Shown here: positions 5,545 to 6,835 of the stretch, piece after piece | Layout of the letters: every line of letters begins with the position of its first letter | How positions within the stretch are numbered: the first letter of the stretch is position 1 | From: an uncultured Flavonifractor sp. | GTDB lineage: Bacteria; Bacillota; Clostridia; Oscillospirales; Oscillospiraceae | Reading direction: 5' to 3' | DNA length: 6,835 nt | NCBI GenBank assembly: GCA_947384055.1 | Contig: CANDFO010000093.1 | Location: 1-6,835 of the forward strand | Notes under the pieces: model-generated | The model's input: only the letters and a program-made list of their open reading frames with translations | Database searches by the model: none | Told to the model about the DNA's origin: nothing | Program-made: the position numbers and the translations under genes

Positions 5545-5583
5545 GATTCCCCGGCAGAGCGGCTAGCGCTCTGCCGGGGAATC
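5545..5583. repeat. Perfect 17-bp hairpin after EFR1-like gene
   Basis: GATTCCCCGGCAGAGCG (5545-5561) is fully complementary to CGCTCTGCCGGGGAATC (5567-5583), with the loop GCTAG. It starts 48 bases after the stop codon. There is no T-run on either strand, so it is not a standard intrinsic terminator. It marks the border between the G+C-rich core genes and the less G+C-rich region to the right. Confidence 0.7.
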
Positions 5584-5654
5584 GGCTGGGTATATGCTCG
5601 GAAAAGAGAGGGAAGAGAGGAGGAGTTTTGGTATTGCCTTTGGTATCCTGACAA

Positions 5655-5666
5655 GTATGATCATAC
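5655..5666. repeat. 12-base perfect palindrome
   Basis: GTATGATCATAC, its own reverse complement. The neighbouring TGGTAT (5641-5646) and ATACCA (5663-5668) also pair. It could be a protein binding site, but no gene starts close by. Confidence 0.4.
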
Positions 5667-5736
5667 CAGAAAGGCTCGAAAAGTGATGAACTGTTTTCAA
5701 ACTTGCTATGAACGATTTGTGAACATTTTCCATTTC

Positions 5737-5754
5737 AGGGCGATATGCCCTTTT
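5737..5754 (+). other. Small hairpin with short T-run
   Basis: AGGGC (5737-5741) pairs with GCCCT (5747-5751) around GATAT, followed by TTT and then C-rich sequence. It resembles a weak intrinsic terminator on the plus strand, but there is no gene directly upstream to end. Confidence 0.3.
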
Positions 5755-6033
5755 CCCCGTGCGCGCCGAACGATGAACCATCTTTTGCAAAAACAATTGT
5801 ATAAACGAACAGCGAGCTTTTTCCCTCCGGGACAGCACAATTTTTCCCTGCCAGACGTGAAAATTCTTCGCTGTTGGTCGTATTCCCATGCCTCCAGCGA
5901 GACCCAGCACCCTGCCAGGATGAAATTCGCAAATTGAATTTAAGACAGGATTTTGCAGAACGAGGCGGAGACCCCCGGTGGGCTGGCGTCCTCCAAACGC
6001 TGGATTGTCAGAAGAATACCTGATGTTAATTTG

Positions 6034-6050
6034 CGTTGCTTGCCGCAACG
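6034..6050. repeat. Inverted repeat over XRE gene -35 box, possible operator
   Basis: CGTTGC (6034-6039) and GCAACG (6045-6050) flank TTGCC. The -35 box TTGCCG (6040-6045) lies inside. This position suggests autoregulation by the HTH protein encoded downstream, as many XRE regulators do. No binding data exist here. Confidence 0.5.
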
Positions 6051-6068
6051 GGGGGTTCGCCGTATAAT
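6040..6068 (+). promoter_or_regulatory. Promoter of XRE-type regulator
   Basis: TTGCCG (6040-6045), 17-base spacer, perfect TATAAT (6063-6068). Transcription would begin near 6075, about 24 bases before the ATG at 6099. Confidence 0.7.
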
Positions 6069-6098
6069 AGCGATGATGATGAAAGGAGGTCATCCCTG

Positions 6099-6608
6099 AT
6101 GTTAAGTGAAAACATCAAAGCAATCAGAAAATCCAAAGGACTTTCGCAGGAGGAACTTGCAATTAAGTTGAATGTGGTGAGACAAACGATCTCTAAATGG
6201 GAACAAGGTCTGTCGGTTCCAGATGCCGATATGCTGATTTCTATATCAGAGATATTTGAAACACCTGTAAGCACACTGCTGGGAGAAACCGTGGTTGAGA
6301 CGAGGGTTGATAACCTAAGCGTAATTTCTGAGAAGCTTGAGGTCATAAACCTACAGCTTGCACGTGGAAAATCGGCGAGGCAAAAAGCGGCCCATTGGCT
6401 TTTTATCTCATTGTGTGCGGTTATCGCAGCTGTTTTTGCAGTTCTAACAGTCTTAAACAGTCCTTACTTAGGCTGGGATTATAGTCACCCGGAAATCGCG
6501 GTTGCCGGGACAATGTTTCACGCATTTGAGTGGCTGTTCGTTAGGGCAGCGCCGCTCGCCATGATCGGAGCAATGATTGGGGCTTGTTTCACACGAAAGG
6601 AGGTGTAA
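6099..6608 (+). CDS. Membrane-anchored XRE-family transcriptional regulator
   Basis: A 169-residue protein with an N-terminal Cro/XRE helix-turn-helix (about residues 4-60): SQEELAIKLNVVRQTISKWE (16-35) covers the HTH, followed by GLSVPDADMLISISEIF. A linker (65-97) leads to two predicted membrane helices (about 99-119 and 147-165). Binding DNA while tethered to the membrane fits regulators that sense envelope stress or a partner membrane protein, but no signal is identifiable. The start at 6099 has AAAGGAGGT at 6082-6090. An inverted repeat over the promoter suggests autoregulation. Codons are richer in A and T (AAA, ATT, GAA, TTG) than in the genes at 213-5496, a sign of transfer. The usual neighbouring membrane or transporter gene is missing: the message ends with AAGGAGGTG over the stop codon, but only hairpin-rich DNA follows. 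Confidence 0.85.
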   Translation: MLSENIKAIRKSKGLSQEELAIKLNVVRQTISKWEQGLSVPDADMLISISEIFETPVSTLLGETVVETRVDNLSVISEKLEVINLQLARGKSARQKAAHWLFISLCAVIAAVFAVLTVLNSPYLGWDYSHPEIAVAGTMFHAFEWLFVRAAPLAMIGAMIGACFTRKEV

Positions 6609-6642
6609 ATTGCCTGACGTTTCGCGGAACAGTTCAGATTTA

Positions 6643-6682
6643 GAAGGGGGGATTTCACGTAAAAGTGAAATTCCCCCCCTTC
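6643..6682. repeat. Long near-perfect hairpin (array unit 1)
   Basis: GAAGGGGGGATTTCAC (6643-6658) pairs with GTGAAAT-T-CCCCCCC-TTC (6665-6682) around GTAAAA, with one extra T and one extra C in the right arm. About 16 pairs. It lies 34 bases after the XRE stop. There is no T-run immediately after it, so it is only a possible terminator. Confidence 0.7.
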
Positions 6683-6723
6683 AGACTGTCGAAAAACTTC
6701 CCCCACGGGAAAGTCTCGCAGAG

Positions 6724-6747
6724 TTTTGCCGCCCGAGGGCGGCAAAA
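6724..6747. repeat. 11-bp palindromic hairpin (array unit)
   Basis: TTTTGCCGCCC (6724-6734) and GGGCGGCAAAA (6737-6747) flank GA. The T-run lies before and the A-run after the G+C stem on both strands, the reverse of an intrinsic terminator. It is more likely part of a repeat element or a structured RNA. Confidence 0.65.
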
Positions 6748-6761
6748 TAAAGTCAAAATTG

Positions 6762-6794
6762 GTCATTTTCGGGGACATGCGCCTCGAAAATGAC
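6762..6794. repeat. 13-bp hairpin (array unit)
   Basis: GTCATTTTCGGGG (6762-6774) pairs with CCTCGAAAATGAC (6782-6794) around ACATGCG, with a single G-T pair. It is part of the same tight series of hairpins. Confidence 0.65.
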
Positions 6795-6804
6795 ACTTCT
6801 CGGC

Positions 6805-6833
6805 CTGCAAGTGTGCCCAAAGGGTGCGCGCAG
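6805..6833. repeat. Terminal hairpin (array unit) at window edge
   Basis: CTGC (6805-6808) pairs with GCAG (6830-6833), and GTGTGCCC (6811-6818) pairs with GGGTGCGC (6822-6829) using three G-T pairs, loop AAA. The stem is weaker as DNA than as RNA, because wobble pairs do not cruciform. The element may continue beyond the window. Confidence 0.4.
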
Positions 6834-6835
6834 CA

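Larger units (their letters stand above)
5584..6033. other. Intergenic region, repeat-like, no convincing gene
   Basis: About 450 bases without a supported gene and with a clear drop in G+C compared with 213-5500. It holds a 26-base all-purine run (5600-5625), the direct repeat TTGGTAT (5628-5634, 5640-5646), the palindrome GTATGATCATAC (5655-5666), four TGAAC copies (5687, 5709, 5720, 5774), and several inverted repeats: AGGGC/GCCCT (5737-5741, 5747-5751), AACAGCGA/TCGCTGTT (5808-5815, 5868-5875) and AAATTC/GAATTT (5923-5928, 5936-5941). A long minus-strand frame (complement 5563-6093) is open but has no good ribosome site and crosses the 17-bp hairpin. I read the region as a dispersed intergenic repeat or structured RNA rather than a gene. 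That is an impression, not a search result. Confidence 0.4.

Noticed and set aside
5563..6093. 176-codon minus-strand frame
   Set aside because: No good ribosome site, begins inside the XRE promoter region, and ends within the 17-bp hairpin. It may reflect a repeated intergenic element; kept as a finding, not a gene.
6724..6747. Palindromic hairpin as intrinsic terminator
   Set aside because: The T-run precedes and the A-run follows the G+C stem on both strands, the opposite of terminator layout.
6518..6820. 100-codon minus-strand frame at the right end
   Set aside because: It overlaps the end of the XRE gene and passes through all the hairpins. The coding pattern is better explained by repeat DNA.

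Overview
The window reads as chromosome of a G+C-rich, anaerobic, gut-type Bacillota, most likely Oscillospirales/Oscillospiraceae. This is inferred from the gene families (ECF-type vitamin transporter, CoaX-type pantothenate kinase, flavodoxin-ferredoxin EFR1-like protein, MepA-like MATE exporter), the strong AGGAGG ribosome sites and the base composition. I could not run a search to confirm it.

Layout: (1) 1-143, the probable start of a minus-strand gene running off the left edge. (2) 213-1271, pyrB, an aspartate carbamoyltransferase whose C-terminal tail looks like the zinc-binding end of the regulatory chain PyrI, without PyrI's allosteric domain; an intrinsic terminator follows. (3) 1484-2842, a MATE-family exporter; its best start is a GTG behind a strong ribosome site, and a 14-bp inverted repeat overlaps its promoter. 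(4) 2923-4592, an operon with a near-consensus promoter, a leader RNA of about 190 nt with several hairpins, an ECF transporter S component (3149-3799) and coaX, type III pantothenate kinase (3825-4592), ended by a terminator at 4616-4653. The pairing suggests pantothenate import coupled to the first step of coenzyme A synthesis. (5) 4678-5496, a flavodoxin-like protein with two [4Fe-4S] ferredoxin motifs, followed by a perfect 17-bp hairpin. (6) 5584-6098, about 500 bases without a convincing gene, visibly less G+C-rich, with many inverted repeats. (7) 6099-6608, a membrane-anchored XRE-type regulator with codon use unlike the genes to its left. (8) 6643-6833, a dense run of hairpins up to the right edge, without a convincing gene.

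From 1 to 5500 the window looks like ordinary core metabolism and transport. From about 5590 onward it looks accessory: different composition, a lone regulator without its target gene, and repeat-like hairpin DNA on both sides.

The observations most worth following are the PyrB zinc tail, the structured leader of the ECF-coaX operon (with a possible pseudoknot and a stem that would cover the ribosome site), and the hairpin array at the right end. I found no CRISPR array, tRNA, rRNA, transposase or recognisable defence system.
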